A stretch of DNA of 64,000 bases from positions 113,934,650 to 113,998,649 of the forward strand of contig CM057469.1 of the NCBI GenBank assembly GCA_030035585.1, given 5' to 3'. The notes under the pieces are model-generated. The model saw only the letters and a program-made list of their open reading frames with translations. It was not told the DNA's origin and did not search any database. This stretch comes from Dugong dugon. Taxonomy: Eukaryota > Chordata > Mammalia > Sirenia > Dugongidae. This document shows positions 44,430-55,408 of this stretch, piece after piece (the first letter of the stretch is position 1; the number at the start of each line of letters is the position of its first letter). The position numbers and the translations under genes are program-made.

Positions 44430-45130
44430 AGTGGTTAAGAGCTCAGATGCTGGGACAGATTGCTTGACTTTCTCAATTACTATTTTGTGACTTAAATACG
44501 TTATGTAAATTTTTATGTCTCTGTCCTCTGTCTTAGTCATCTAGTGCTGCTACAACAGAAATACCCCAAGTGGATGGCTTTAACAAAGAGAAGTTTATTT
44601 CCTCACAGTCAAGTAGGCTGAAAGTCCAAATTCAGGGCGTCAGCTCCAGGAGAAGGCTTTCTCTCTCTGTCAACCTTCTTCTCATCAGTGTTCCCCGGAC
44701 TAGGAGCTTCTCAGGGTAGGGACCCCAGGTCCAAAGGACGCGCTCTGCCCCTGGCACTGCTTTCTTGATGGTATGAGGCCCCCCTGTTTCTCTGCTCACT
44801 TCTCTTTTATACCTCAAGAGATTGCCTCAGGATACAATCCAATCTTGTAGATTGAGTCCCGCTTTACTAACACAACTGCCGTCCATCCTCCCTCATTAAC
44901 ATCACAGAGGCAGGATTTACAACATGTAGGAAAACCACACAGTACTGGGAATCATGGCCCAGACAAATTGATATGTACATTTTGGGGGGGAGGGCATAAT
45001 TCAATCCATGACACCTTCCATTGAAAAAATAGAGTTAATAGTAGTATTTGGCCTACTACCTCCACTATATTAAATTAATAAAACAAGGAAGGAATGTAGA
45101 ACAGCACTGACATGTAATAAGCATTGTAGA
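44430..45130 (+). mobile_element. MIR SINE split by a MaLR-type LTR
   Basis: The head (GTGGTTAAGAGCTCAGATGC) and core to CTCTGTCCTC lie at 44430-44528. The remainder (GAAAAAATAGAGTTAATAG, CCTACTACCTCCACTATATT, ACATGTAATAAGCATTG) resumes at 45014. The LTR at 44529-45013 separates them. Confidence 0.8.
44529..45013 (-). mobile_element. MaLR (MLT1-like, ERVL-related) solo LTR
   Basis: A 485-base reverse copy of the family at 32839-33331: TGTCTTAGTCATCTAGTGCT at the left, CAATCCATGACA at the right, GTCAGCTCCAGGAGAAGGC inside. Flanking 5-mers are similar but not identical. It lies inside a MIR. It looks whole as a solo LTR. Confidence 0.9.
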
Positions 45131-45419
45131 AACAGGAGGCAAACTGCATCATCTTTGCGGGGACAGTCTCTGTTGTCATAAATTCATGCTCTTAAGTTCA
45201 AGTTTTCTAACTAGATTCATTTATAAAGTTCAGACTGTGGCAAAAAATCACAAAGGCACAAAGGAAGTATATTAATGGATGCGGTTTCATGAGTTTAACA
45301 TGAAAGCTCAGCAATTTCTCTTTACTGTATTATTTACTGTGATTAAATAAATGCCAGCATGAAACAAATGAGAAGCCTTCCTTGTCTTAGAGGAGTTTGA
45401 TATGTAGACATGTAAACAA

Positions 45420-45655
45420 GTCAATATATATGTATATATATACATATGTATAATGTATATGTACAGAGCCCTGGTGGCACAGTGGTTAAGAATTCGGATG
45501 CAAATGAAAAGGTCGGCAGTTCAAATCCACCAGGAAACCCTATGGGACACTTCTACTCTGTCCTGTATGTTCTTTATGAGTCAGAGTCAACTCAAAGGCA
45601 ATGGGATACATACGTGTATATACACGTACATATATACACACATGTACATGAAAAG
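45420..45655. repeat. TA/CATGTA microsatellite split by a SINE
   Basis: ATATATGTATATATATACAT repeats at 45420-45463 and ACGTGTATATACACGTACAT-type repeats at 45608-45655 flank the AfroSINE at 45465-45607. Confidence 0.88.
45465..45607 (+). mobile_element. AfroSINE, short form
   Basis: GAGCCCTGGTGGCACAGTGG, AAGGTCGGCAGTTCAAATCC, ACTTCTACTCTGTCCTG. It inserted into a TA-rich microsatellite; part of the CCAGC..CTCCTTGG segment is deleted. Confidence 0.93.
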
Positions 45656-45830
45656 AGTACATTAAATACTAAAATAATATGAGAGCAGAGAAGATGGATA
45701 TTTTATAAGAAAGGAATTGAAGCACACATTTAAATAGAGTCTTGAAGAATTACTAGGATATCACTCAAGCAAGGATACCTCCTAAAGCTATGCATATCTC
45801 GTCCAACACAAATGCCTAACTGACAGGGTG

Positions 45831-48213
45831 TTATTATTGTTGTTAGGTGCCGTCTACTTGTGATTCTATGTACAACAGAATGAAACACTGACCAGTCCTG
45901 CAACATCATCACAATCCTTGTGATGTTTGAGCCCATTGTTGCAGCCTCTGTGTTAATCCATCTCACTGAGGGTCTTACTCTTTTCCTGTGACCTGCTACT
46001 TTACCAAGCTTGATGTCCTTCCTCAGAGACTGGTCCCTCCTGATAACATGTCCAAAGTATGTGAGACAAATTCTCTGCATCCTCACTTCCAAGGAGCACT
46101 CTGGCTGTATTTCTGGCAGTTCATGGTATATTTGATATTCTTCACCAACACCATAATTCAAAGGCATCAATTCTTCCATCTTCCTAATTCATTGTCCAGC
46201 TTTCACATGCATGTGAGGCAACTGAAAATATCATGGCTTGGGCCAGGCGCACCTTAGTTCTCAGAGTGACATTTTTGCTTTTCAACACTTTAAGGAGGAC
46301 TTTGCAGCAAATTTGCCTCATGCAATAATCCATCCTTTGATTTCCTGACTACTGCTTCCATGGGTGTTGACTGTGGATCCAAGTAAAATGAAATTCTTGA
46401 TGACGTAAGTTTTTCTCCATTTTACATGATGTTGCTTATGTGTCCAGCTGCGAGGATTTTTGCTTTCTTGATGCTGAGGTGTAATCCAGATTGAAAGCCG
46501 TAGTCTTTGATCTTCATCAATAAGTGCTTTTTGTCCTCTTAACTTTCAGCAAGCAAGGTTGTGTCCTCTGCATATCGCAGGTTATTAATGAGTCTTCCAC
46601 CAATCCTGATGCCACATTCTTCTTCATATGGTCCAGGTTCTTGGATTATATACTCAGCATACAGATTGAATAAGTATGGTTAAAGGATGCAAGCCTGAAA
46701 CACACCTTTCCTGATTTTAAACCATGCAGAACCCCTTTATGCTGTTGGAAAGACTGTCTCTTGGTCTATGTACAGGTTCCTCATGAGTACAATTAAGTGT
46801 TCTGGAATTCCCATGCCTTGCAATGCTATCCATAATTTGTTATAGATCCTTTGAGTTGAATGCCTTTGCATAGTCAATAAAACGCAGGTAAACATCATTC
46901 TGGTATTCTCTGCTTTCAGCCAACATACATCTGACATCAGCAATGATATTTCATTTCCTCTTCTGAATGAAGTTTGAATTTCTGGCAGTTCCCTGTTTAT
47001 ATATACACACAATGGCTATTGAATGATCTTTAGTAAACTTTTAATTGCATGTGATATTGTGATATTGGTCTATAATTTCTCCATTCCTTTGGATCACCTT
47101 TCTTTGGAATGGGCACGAATATACATCTCTTTCAGTTGGTTGGCCAGGTAGCTGTCTTCCAAATTTCTTTGCATTGGTAAGCGAATACATCCAGGGCTAC
47201 ATCCGTTTGTTGAAACATCTCAATTGATTTTCAGTCAGTTCCTAGATCCTTGTTTTTTGCCAATGCCTTCAGTACAGCTTGGACTTTTTCCTTCAATACT
47301 ATCAGTTCTTGATCATATACTATCTCCTGAAATGGTTGAACATCAACCAATTCTTTTTGGTACAGTGACTCTGTGTATTCCTTCCACCTGCTTTTGATGC
47401 TTCCAACATCATTCAATATTTTGCCCATAGAATCCTTCCTAATTGCAACTCGAGGCTTGAATTTTTTCGTCAGTACATTCAGCTTGAGAAATGCTGAGCA
47501 TGTTCTTCCTGTTTAGTTTTCTAACTCCAGATCTTTGCACATTTCATTATAATATTTTACTTTGTCTTCTTGAGCCGCCCTTTGAAATCTTGTGTTCAGC
47601 TCTTTTACTTCATCATTTCTTCCCTTTGCTTTAGCTACTCTGCATTCAAGAAGAAGTTTCAGAATCTCTTGTAACATTCATTTTGGTCTTTTCTTTCATT
47701 CCTGTCTTTTTAATTACATTTTGCTTTCTTCATGTATGATGTCCTTGATGTCTTCCTACAACTTGTCTGGTCGTTGGTCATTAGTCTTCAATGCATCATA
47801 TGTATTCTTGAGACGGTCTCCACGTTCAGGTGGGATATTGTCAAGGTCATATTTTGGCTCTTGTGGACTTGTTTTAATTTTCTTCATCTTCAACTTGAAC
47901 TTGCACAAAAGCAATTGATGGTCTGTTACACAGTCAGCCCCTGGCCTTGTTCTGTCTGATGATATTGAACTTTTCCATTGTCTCTTTCCACAGATATAGT
48001 CGATTTGATACTTGTGTTTTCTGTTCGGTGAGGTCCATGTGTATAGTTCAGTTTATGTTATTGAAAAAAAGGTATTTTAAATGAATAAGTCATTGCTCTT
48101 GAAAAATGCTATCGTGCGATCTCTGGCATTGTTTCTATCACCAAGGCCGTAATTTCCAACTACCAATCTTTAGTCTTCATTTCCAACTTTTGAATTCCAA
48201 TCACTAGTAAAAG
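45831..48213 (-). mobile_element. RTE (BovB-like) LINE, ORF2 from late endonuclease to 3' end
   Basis: The 3' end (TTGTTGTTAGGTGCCGTC) is at the left. The reverse strand then reads from right to left: DWNSKVGNE (EN, near 48198), then RWKEYTESLYQKEL (linker, 47231-47428), then YINRELPEIQTSFRRGNE and NKLWIALQGMGIPEHLIVLM (RT, 46737-47012). The RT catalytic box reads LRYAEDTTLLAES (46562-46573 encode YAED where the family has YADD). Last is the C-terminal CSLEVRMQRICLTYFGHVIR (45730-46179 frame). The ORF is broken by several stops. The element continues in inverted orientation at 48214-48560. Confidence 0.92.
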
Positions 48214-48560
48214 ATGACTATCTTAGGCATAAGTGAACTGAAAAGGACTGGTATTGGCCATTTTGAATTAGACAATCATATGGTTTACTATGCCAGGAAT
48301 GACAAATTGAAGAGGAATGATGTCGTGTTCGTTGTCAAAAAGAACATTTCGAGATCTATCCTGAAGTACAATGCTGTTGATGATAGAATAATATCCATAT
48401 ACCTACAAGAAAGACCAGTTAATACGACTACTATTCAAATTTATGCATCAACCACTAATGTTGAAGATGAGGAAATTGAAGATTTTTACCGACATCTGCA
48501 TTCTGAAATTGATCTAATATGCAACCAAGATGCATTGATAATTCCTGTTGATTGGAAAAA
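48214..48560 (+). mobile_element. Inverted 5' segment of the same RTE (endonuclease)
   Basis: Open on the opposite strand: TILGISELKRTGIGHFE, NDVVFVVKKNISRSILKYN, DDRIISIYLQERPVNTTTIQ, DALIIPVDWKND. This is the first part of the RTE AP-type endonuclease, with the metal-binding glutamate in ISELK. The segment ends at the same DWN region where the reverse-strand part begins. TGACAGG on both outer flanks (45821-45827 and 48561-48567) is the likely target duplication, so both parts are one insertion. Confidence 0.9.
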
Positions 48561-48570
48561 TGACAGGTGA

Positions 48571-49900
48571 GTAAGGGCTGAATTCCAGCTCGTAATGTAA
48601 TCACAGATCTACGAGCCTTCACTAGGCACTCCTGGAGAAGTGTCAAACTCCAGACTTACTTGAAGATAATGTATGGGCCAGTAGGAGTTTTGATAGTCCA
48701 TTATAATTGGAATTTGGCATTAACAGGACTGGAAATTATGTCTAAATCTGATTGTTTTACTCTGCCTAGTGCAACACAATGCTAGAAAATAATCAAAGTG
48801 ACTGTCTGCCCAACATTAATCTGAATTTAACCCCACTTCACCCTAATTCCTATTGAAATGGCTAAAGGGAGAAAACAATAGAGATGATATAAATAACTTT
48901 TATAATTTAGGAAATAAATTCTGAAAATTAGAGGAATTTCTAGAAGGTAATGTGAGATGAGACAGGATGGTGTAAGGGGTTGAAGACCTCATTACTTACA
49001 GAAAATTAGGAAATGGCACTCCTACGTATAAAAGACTGACACTAAGCTAAGCCACCAATAACATTTTGATTAAGAACATCGGACAATGGGAAAGAAGAAG
49101 GGTTTCAAAGCAGGCAATAGAAAGGCAGGATGGAGGACACTGGAATCAAAACTTGAAACAACTAACAAAATTTTTTAAGGAGATTTTAAAGATCAGACGG
49201 AATACTATAGAAAAATGTCAATGAATTAGAAGATAAGAACAAGAATTATTCTAGAATCTTGGAAAATAATAAAGAGATAACTATAGTGAGAGAACTAGAA
49301 GAATAAAACAAGAATGACTGACTTTTACTTATACACATATATAAAACTGGAATGTGAGAAAGAATGCAGAAAGAAAAATGTAGGAAGAGCAAAAATCCAA
49401 TTCATAATAAGAGATATCTCTGAGCTCAAAGACAGCCTAACTGTAGAGAAAGAATCTCTTATAAGAAATAATCAAAATTAATGAAAACACATATAAACTT
49501 TATGTATATCAAAAATAAAAAATGAAATGATATATTTTTATAATGTTTTTGTAAAGTATAAAATAAGTGAAAAGAAAATGGTAGACTAAGATACATACTA
49601 TCAATGAATAGGGAAGATAAATAATGTGTAAATAATCATTACAAATTAATAAATTCTACTTTTATTAATAAAATATAAAAACACTACAGATGAAATATGG
49701 ACAAGAGACATATAGGAATTTTTTTTTTTTTAAGATTCACAGTGGTTTATTTAATTTGTTGTGGCAAAAGATTAAAAAAATTGACTTTTTTTTAATATAT
49801 GACTTCCCATTTCCTAAAAATTCTGCATATCAAAGGAAAAGAGGGAACATATGTCAGCCAGGAACAAAGTGACTGTTTCACTTTGGATTTTAGCAGTTTA
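48571..49900. other. No gene; possible old L1/HAL1 ORF1-like tract at 49090-49600
   Basis: A-rich sequence at about 49090-49600 (GAATTAGAAGATAAGAACAA, GAGATATCTCTGAGCTCAAA) resembles old L1 or HAL1 ORF1 composition, but I cannot align it firmly. The rest is unassigned. Confidence 0.35.
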
Positions 49901-49904
49901 ATTT

Positions 49905-49966
49905 TTCTTTTTCAAAAGTTAAGATATAATTCATCCATTTTGAAATGTACAATTCAGTGGTTTAAT
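49905..49966 (-). mobile_element. L1M 3'UTR fragment
   Basis: AGTTAAGATATAATTCATCC and AATGTACAATTCAGTGGTTT are the start of a common old L1M 3' end in reverse. Confidence 0.65.
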
Positions 49967-50031
49967 ATATTATAGATTGGATTATGTTTCCCCAAAATAT
50001 GTACTGTAAATCCTTAACCCTATACTTGTGG

Positions 50032-50390
50032 AGCCCTGGGGGCATAGTGATTAAACTGATCAGCTGCTAACAGAAAGTTCTGTGATCTGAAACCACCTGT
50101 GTCTCCGTGGGAGAGAGATGTGGCAGTCAGCTTCCTTAGAGATTTACAGCCTTGGAAGCCCTATGGGCTCACTAAAAACCCTGTTGTTGTCTAGTCAATT
50201 CTGACTCATAGCGACCCTACAGGACAGGGTAGAACTGCTTCATAGGGTTTCCAAGGAGCACCTGGTGGGTTCAAACTGCCGACCTTTTGGTTAGCAGCCA
50301 AGCTCTTAATCACTAAGCCATCAGGTTTTCCATGGGGTCACTATGAGTCAGAATTGGCTCAACAGCCGTGGGTTTAGTTTCGGTTTTTTG
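50032..50390 (+). mobile_element. AfroSINE, long form, split by another AfroSINE
   Basis: Forward outer SINE with central block (GGGAGAGAGATGTGGCAGTC). TATACTTGTGG (50021-50031) and TATGCTTGTGG (50391-50401) are its 11-base target duplication with one change. Its 3' part resumes after the inner SINE (GTCAGAATTGGCTCAACAGC). Confidence 0.94.
50175..50331 (-). mobile_element. AfroSINE, short form, inside the long-form copy
   Basis: Reverse short-form SINE (AACCCTGTTGTTGTCTAGTC to AAGCCATCAGGTTTTCC). ATGGGCTCACTA (50163-50174) and ATGGGGTCACTA (50332-50343) are its 12-base target duplication with one change. Confidence 0.95.
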
Positions 50391-50734
50391 TATGCTTGTG
50401 GATACAATCCCATTTGGAATAGTGTTTTCTTTGTTATGTTAATGAGGCTATGTCAGTGTAGCGTGTGTCTTAAACCAATCACTTTTGAGATATAAAAAGA
50501 GAAAACTAGGCACTGAAGAAACACAGATAAGGGAACACAGATGTCTGGCTACATGAAGGTAGTCAAGGAACCAAGGACAGAAACTGAAAAGAGAGAAAGA
50601 CTTTCCCTCAGAACCCACAGAGAGAGACAAATTTCCTTCAGAAGCCAATGCCGTGAATTCAGACTTCTAGCTTCCTAAAATGTGACAAAATAAACTTCTG
50701 TTCATTAAAGCCTATTCATTAACTCAGAATAATG

Positions 50735-52765
50735 TTTTATTGGCCTGATGGGTTAGCATTTTTAGCATTATAAAGTGTCTTTCTCTGTCTTTAGTAACAA
50801 TGTTTTGTAATACCTGTTTTTTTGATATTAGTTCAATGACATTAGCTCTCTTTTGGTTGAAGTTTCATGAGATATTTCTTCCTCCCCCCCGCTTTTTTTA
50901 TTTTCAATCTATTGATGTCTGAATCTAGAGTGTGTCTGTTGTAGATAGCATATCATTAGTTCCTGTTTTTTGTCCATTCTGCCACTCTCTCCCTGTTAAT
51001 TGAAATGTTTAATCCATTTAAATTTAATTTAATTACAAATAAAGTAATATTTATGCATCCCATTTTGTTATTTTTTTCTATATGTCATGTTTTTTTTTTC
51101 TGCAATTCATCCATCAGTGCTTTATTTTATAGTAAGTAGCTATTTATTAGTCTTACATTATAATTGTTTTGTGGTTTATTTTACTATATATTTTTAAATT
51201 ATTTTCTTAATGGTTGCCTAGCGATTACCACTAACATCTTAATTTATCTTATGATAATTCAATTTGAATTAACACCAACTTCAGAATTTCTGTTTGGTTT
51301 CTTTTTAATAATTTCTATCTCTTTATTGACATTTTCTATTTGGTGAGACATTATTCTTATAATTTCATTTAGTTGTTTAGAAATGATTTCTTTATCCCTT
51401 TGAAAATCTTTAAAACGGCTGATTTCAAGTTATTTTCTGATAAGTCCATTGTCTGTGCTTGCCAGGGACATTGTTTGGTTGGTTGGTTTCATTGTTTGTT
51501 TTTTATTCCTATTATGGGACATATTTTCTTGCTTTTCTTTTTTCCTTGAAAAGTCGACACTTTAAATAAAACAATGTGGAAACTCTGGAAATCAGATACC
51601 CTCCCTAACCATAGAACTTGATACTGATGCTGTTTATTGTAGCTGGGTTTTGTTTAGTGGCTTTTCTGAACTAATTCTGCAAAGTCTGTATTATTTTTTT
51701 ACGTGTGGTCATTGTAGCCTCTACACAGTTCGCTCAGTGGTCAGTTAATTGTTGTCATCTTTTCTTAAACAATTCTAACCAATAAAACTCACAGTATTTG
51801 CCAAGGGGTTCTATGTGCATGTTGCAGCATGCTTTCAACACTCACCTGGTTAGTTTACAACTCTGTCTTCACCTTTGCTTCCTGTTTCTGAAGAGCTTCA
51901 GTCAGAGGTGAGAGCTTAGGGCCTTCTCAAGCCTTTCCTAAGGATGTGCCCAGCCCTAAACATGTGAACAGTCTTTTATGTTCCCAGAAATATGTTGGAA
52001 CTTTTCAAAGCCCTTATGAGTAACTCATTTGTCAGCTTTTCCTTTTAAGCTTTTTGATTAGTCTATTTTTTGTCTCGACTGTTATCTATTACCTCAGGAA
52101 ACCATGAAGTTTAAACTAAACTAAAAAAAAAAAAAACCAAGTTGTCAATTTCAACTCCTAGTGACCCCATGTGTGTCAGAGTAAAACTGTGCTCCATAGT
52201 GTTTTCAAGAGCTGATTTTTCAGAAACAGACCATCAGGTCTTTCTTCCTCTGGGTGAACTCAAATTGCCAACCTTTTGGTTAGCAGCTAAGTGTATGAAC
52301 CATTTAACCACCCAGGAATTCCGCAGTTTAAAATACTAGTCTGCAAATATTTTTGAGAAATTCCCCTAAAAGGAGGCGTTTAGCTCTGATGAAGTCAAGT
52401 AAAGACAAGCCTTTTGACTAAGAACTTCTAGGTAACCACCAAAGAGATCAAATAATGACAGTTCTTTGGGAATGAGGCTTTGAAACAATTCTAGCTCTGT
52501 TCTGCTCCCTCTGGTACTAGAAATGTGGGCTGTCATGTTTTAAGGCTACTGCTGAGCTTGAGAGCAGGAGATGAGACTAGGGCAAGTTAACATGGCACAA
52601 AACTCACTGTTCTTCCTAATATTCAGCCATTTTTCTTGAATAAATACTCCCGAGTAGCTAGAGTCCTTGGTTAATTTCCAGAGTTCTGAAGAAGTTGATT
52701 CTGATTTTTTTTTTCCAATTTTTTTGCTGCTTTTGTGGAGGAATGCATTTTCAGAGGGTCTTAAT
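50735..52765 (-). mobile_element. L1M LINE, endonuclease start and 5' region
   Basis: The left part is reverse L1 ORF2 N-terminus (TTAGCTCTCTTTTGGTTGAA, TTTTTTGTCCATTCTGCCAC, AATGTTTAATCCATTT). The right end carries the old L1M 5' end in reverse (TTCCAGAGTTCTGAAGAAGT, TTTGTGGAGGAATGCATTTT). The middle (51380-52600) resembles the 5'UTR/ORF1 region only loosely. A variant AfroSINE interrupts it at 52116-52324. Confidence 0.7.
52116..52324 (-). mobile_element. AfroSINE, variant form
   Basis: Reverse: A-rich tail region, GTTGTCAATTTCAACTCCTA, CTGTGCTCCATAGTGTTTTC, ACCTTTTGGTTAGCAGCTAA, TTTAACCACCCAGGAATTCC. AGTTTAAA at 52108-52115 and 52325-52332 is the probable target duplication. Confidence 0.9.
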
Positions 52766-53385
52766 ATGTTATTTCCATTGATATCACTCTATATTGAATA
52801 TTTTAAAAATAAATGTAAATGACCAGATTACATATCATATATGTTCAACCCACTTTAATAAAGAAAATTAAACTAAACTCTAAAATAATAATACAGATTA
52901 GTTATCACTAAGAAATTGGCAAATGGTTTTTATTTGCTTACTTTCATTTTTCCTATTTTCTAAATCTTCTACAATATGAAAAAGATAGCATTTTTACGAT
53001 ATCAGTAAAAAAATTGATTTTTAAAGAACAGTTTTAAAATGTAATGAGCTATATTTCTTCAGAACCTTAGAGTTTTAATCTTGATCAGAACCTAGGGGTT
53101 ACTTTCTGGGCATACCTAATATTTTATTATCTTTTTTCCCTGCGGTCAAATCTCTTTTGGTAATAGTGCACTTATATAAATACAGAAGCATTAAAAATAT
53201 TTCACAAAACACCTTGAGATTCACACTTTTGTGACTTAGCAAACCACCAAAATCTTCATAAAGGATGCAAAAATACCACATAAATAAATTCCAATGTTCA
53301 TTTTAGAATATGTACAGTAAGTGTCTGACTTGAACTTTGGTTTATTGTAGATCAAAATGCTCCCCCAAAATTTCCCCAACCTAAA
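52766..53385. other. No gene recognised
   Basis: AT-rich unassigned sequence. Confidence 0.5.
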
Positions 53386-53558
53386 GGGATATATATATGT
53401 GTATATGTACACACACATATGTTCATATGTATAATACATGTGTATATAGACATATATACATATGTGTATATAGACATATGTGCATCTAGACATATGTGTA
53501 TATATACATATATACGTATGTGTATATATACATATATACATACTTTTATATATATATA
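53386..53558. repeat. TATATG/ACATAT-rich microsatellite
   Basis: Imperfect alternating purine-pyrimidine repeat. It generates Tyr/Ile/Cys-rich frames on the reverse strand (53236-53586) that are not genes. Confidence 0.93.
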
Positions 53559-53713
53559 AACCTGTTGCCCTTGAGTCAATTAACAACTTATAGCAACCCT
53601 ATAGGATAGAATAGAACTGTTCCATAGGCTTTCCAAAGAGTGGCTGATGGATTCTAACTGCAAACCTTTAGGTTAGCAGGAGAGCTTTTAACCACAGCTC
53701 CACCAGGGCTCCA
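53559..53713 (-). mobile_element. AfroSINE, short form
   Basis: Reverse: GTTGCCCTTGAGTCAATTAA, GGATAGAATAGAACTGTTCC, TTTAGGTTAGCAGGAGAGC, TCCACCAGGGCTCC. It sits at the edge of the microsatellite. Confidence 0.93.
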
Positions 53714-54383
53714 ATATATACAATATACATATACACCAGTAATTATATTAAAATTATCAATATATAATTTTATTGTAATTCAATAAGTTTAGACATTCAT
53801 GAATAATATATAAGACTGCTTTCTAGTATTTCAAATTCTCTGTTAACTACTGTAGCCCAGTGTCCAACATTTAGAATGTTATGGAGTTTACTATGTTAGC
53901 ACTTTTCTCCTGCAGTTTCTTCAAAGCAATAAAGATGAATAATATGTAATCAGCTATAACCATGACCTATAGTAGCAAGAAAAGAGAAGTAGAGATTTAT
54001 TCCTGCTACAAGATTTAAGTCTGAAGAATACTCTTTTTAAAAAAAAATAGTTGAAATTCTAACCATGAACAGGTAAAATAAATCAAAGATTAATGTTTTA
54101 TTGTGTTTAGTAATAGTCTACTAAAGAATTCATTTCCATTCATTGAGAATTGTACTATAGACTCTTATAAGTAGCAAAATTCAAGAATATTATACAGCAT
54201 TTCTTTTTGATAAAGAAAAGTTTACAAATTGGATCCAAAGGCCAAGGTCTGTAAAGGAGAGTTGAGTAGACTAGTGCCCATACTTTGTCTATGTATCATC
54301 TATGCTACAGTTAGGCAGTAGTAGGCTGCTTGTTCATGCAGGATATGAGAAACAACAGATATTTTAAACTGAGTTGGTGGAAC
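53714..54383. other. No gene recognised
   Basis: AT-rich unassigned sequence. Confidence 0.5.
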
Positions 54384-55408
54384 AGTTATGGATTGAATGC
54401 GTCCCCCAGAAAGTTATACTGAAGTCCTAACCTCTGTGCCTGTAAATCTGACCTTGCTTGGAAGTGTTGTTTTTGTTGTTAGGTGACGTCGAGTCAATTC
54501 TGACCCATAGCGACACTACGTACAACAGAACAAAACACTTCCTGGTCCTGTACCATCCTCACAATTGTTGTTCAAGCCCATTGTTGCAGCCACTGTGTCA
54601 ATCCATCTCGTTGAAGGTCTTCTTCTTTTTTGCGGACCTTCTGCTTTACCAAGCATGATGTCCTTCTCCAGGAACTGGTCCCTCCTGATAATACGTCCCA
54701 AGTACATGAGACAAAGTTTTGCCATCCTGGCTTCCAAGGAGCACTCTGGCTATATTTCTTCCAAAACAGACTTTTTCATTTTTCTGGCAGTCCATGGCAT
54801 ACTCAATATTCTTTGCCCACACCATAATTCACCGACATCATTTTTCTTCAGTCTTCCTTATTCATTGTCTAGCTTTCTCAAGCATATAAAGCAATTGAAA
54901 ATATCATGGCTTGGGTCAGGTGCACCTTAGTCCTCAAAGTGACATCTTTGCTTTTTAATGCTTTCAAGAGGTTTTTTTGCAATAGATTTGCTCAATGCAA
55001 TATGTCACTTGATTTCCTGACTGCTGCTTCCATGATTGTGGATCCAAGTAGAATGAAATCCTTGACAACATCAATCTTTTTGCTTGGAAATAGAGGTTTC
55101 TTTTATTATGTTAACGAGCTAGTAGCAGAGTAGGGTGGTCCTAAACCTAATGCTTTCTGAGTGGCATCCTATAAAAAGAACAGAATAAACTCAGACACAT
55201 GGGGGAAGACAAGTGACATGTGAAGATCCTGCTACAAGCCAAGGAATGTCAAGGAATCCTAGAACCATGGACAAGAAAGGACTTTTCCCCTACAGTCAAT
55301 GTCCTAATTTGGACTCCAGCCTCCAAAACTATGAGAAATTGAATTTTTAGGCTTTAAAGCCATCTGCTTGTAGTATTTGTGTTACAGCACCACTAGGTAA
55401 CTAAGACA
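54384..55408 (+). mobile_element. MLT1-type (MaLR) LTR split by an RTE
   Basis: The left part (GTTATGGATTGAATGCGTCC, TCTGACCTTGCTTGGAA) and right part (GGAAATAGAGGTTTCTTTTA, TTGGACTCCAGCCTCCAAAA, CACTAGGTAACTAAGACA) together follow the MLT1 order. The RTE at 54464-55079 interrupts it. Old fossil LTR. Confidence 0.88.
54464..55079 (-). mobile_element. RTE (BovB-like) LINE, ORF2 C-terminus and 3' end
   Basis: Reverse copy: 3' end TTGTTGTTAGGTGACGTCGA at the left, then GCAGCCACTGTGTCAATCC, GGAACTGGTCCCTCCTGATA, CTTGGGTCAGGTGCACCTTA. TTGCTTGGAA at 54454-54463 and 55080-55089 is a perfect 10-base target duplication inside the LTR. A reverse frame at 54516-54737 contains EARMAKLCLMYLGRIIRRD. Confidence 0.95.

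Larger units (their letters stand above)
49967..50712 (+). mobile_element. MaLR (MLT1-like) LTR carrying nested AfroSINEs
   Basis: The start (GATTGGATTATGTTTCCCCA, AAATATGTACTGTAAATCC) and, after the SINE nest, the remainder (GTGTCTTAAACCAATCACTT, AGACTTCTAGCTTCC, ACAAAATAAACTTC) are MLT1-like. The far 3' end is not clear; old L1M sequence follows. An old fossil LTR. Confidence 0.82.

Noticed and set aside
48214-48570. 118-codon open frame as a small endonuclease gene
   Set aside because: It is the inverted 5' part of the neighbouring RTE and ends at the insertion's target duplication.
53236-53586. Tyr/Ile/Cys-rich reverse frames
   Set aside because: Produced by a TATATG-type microsatellite plus part of an AfroSINE.
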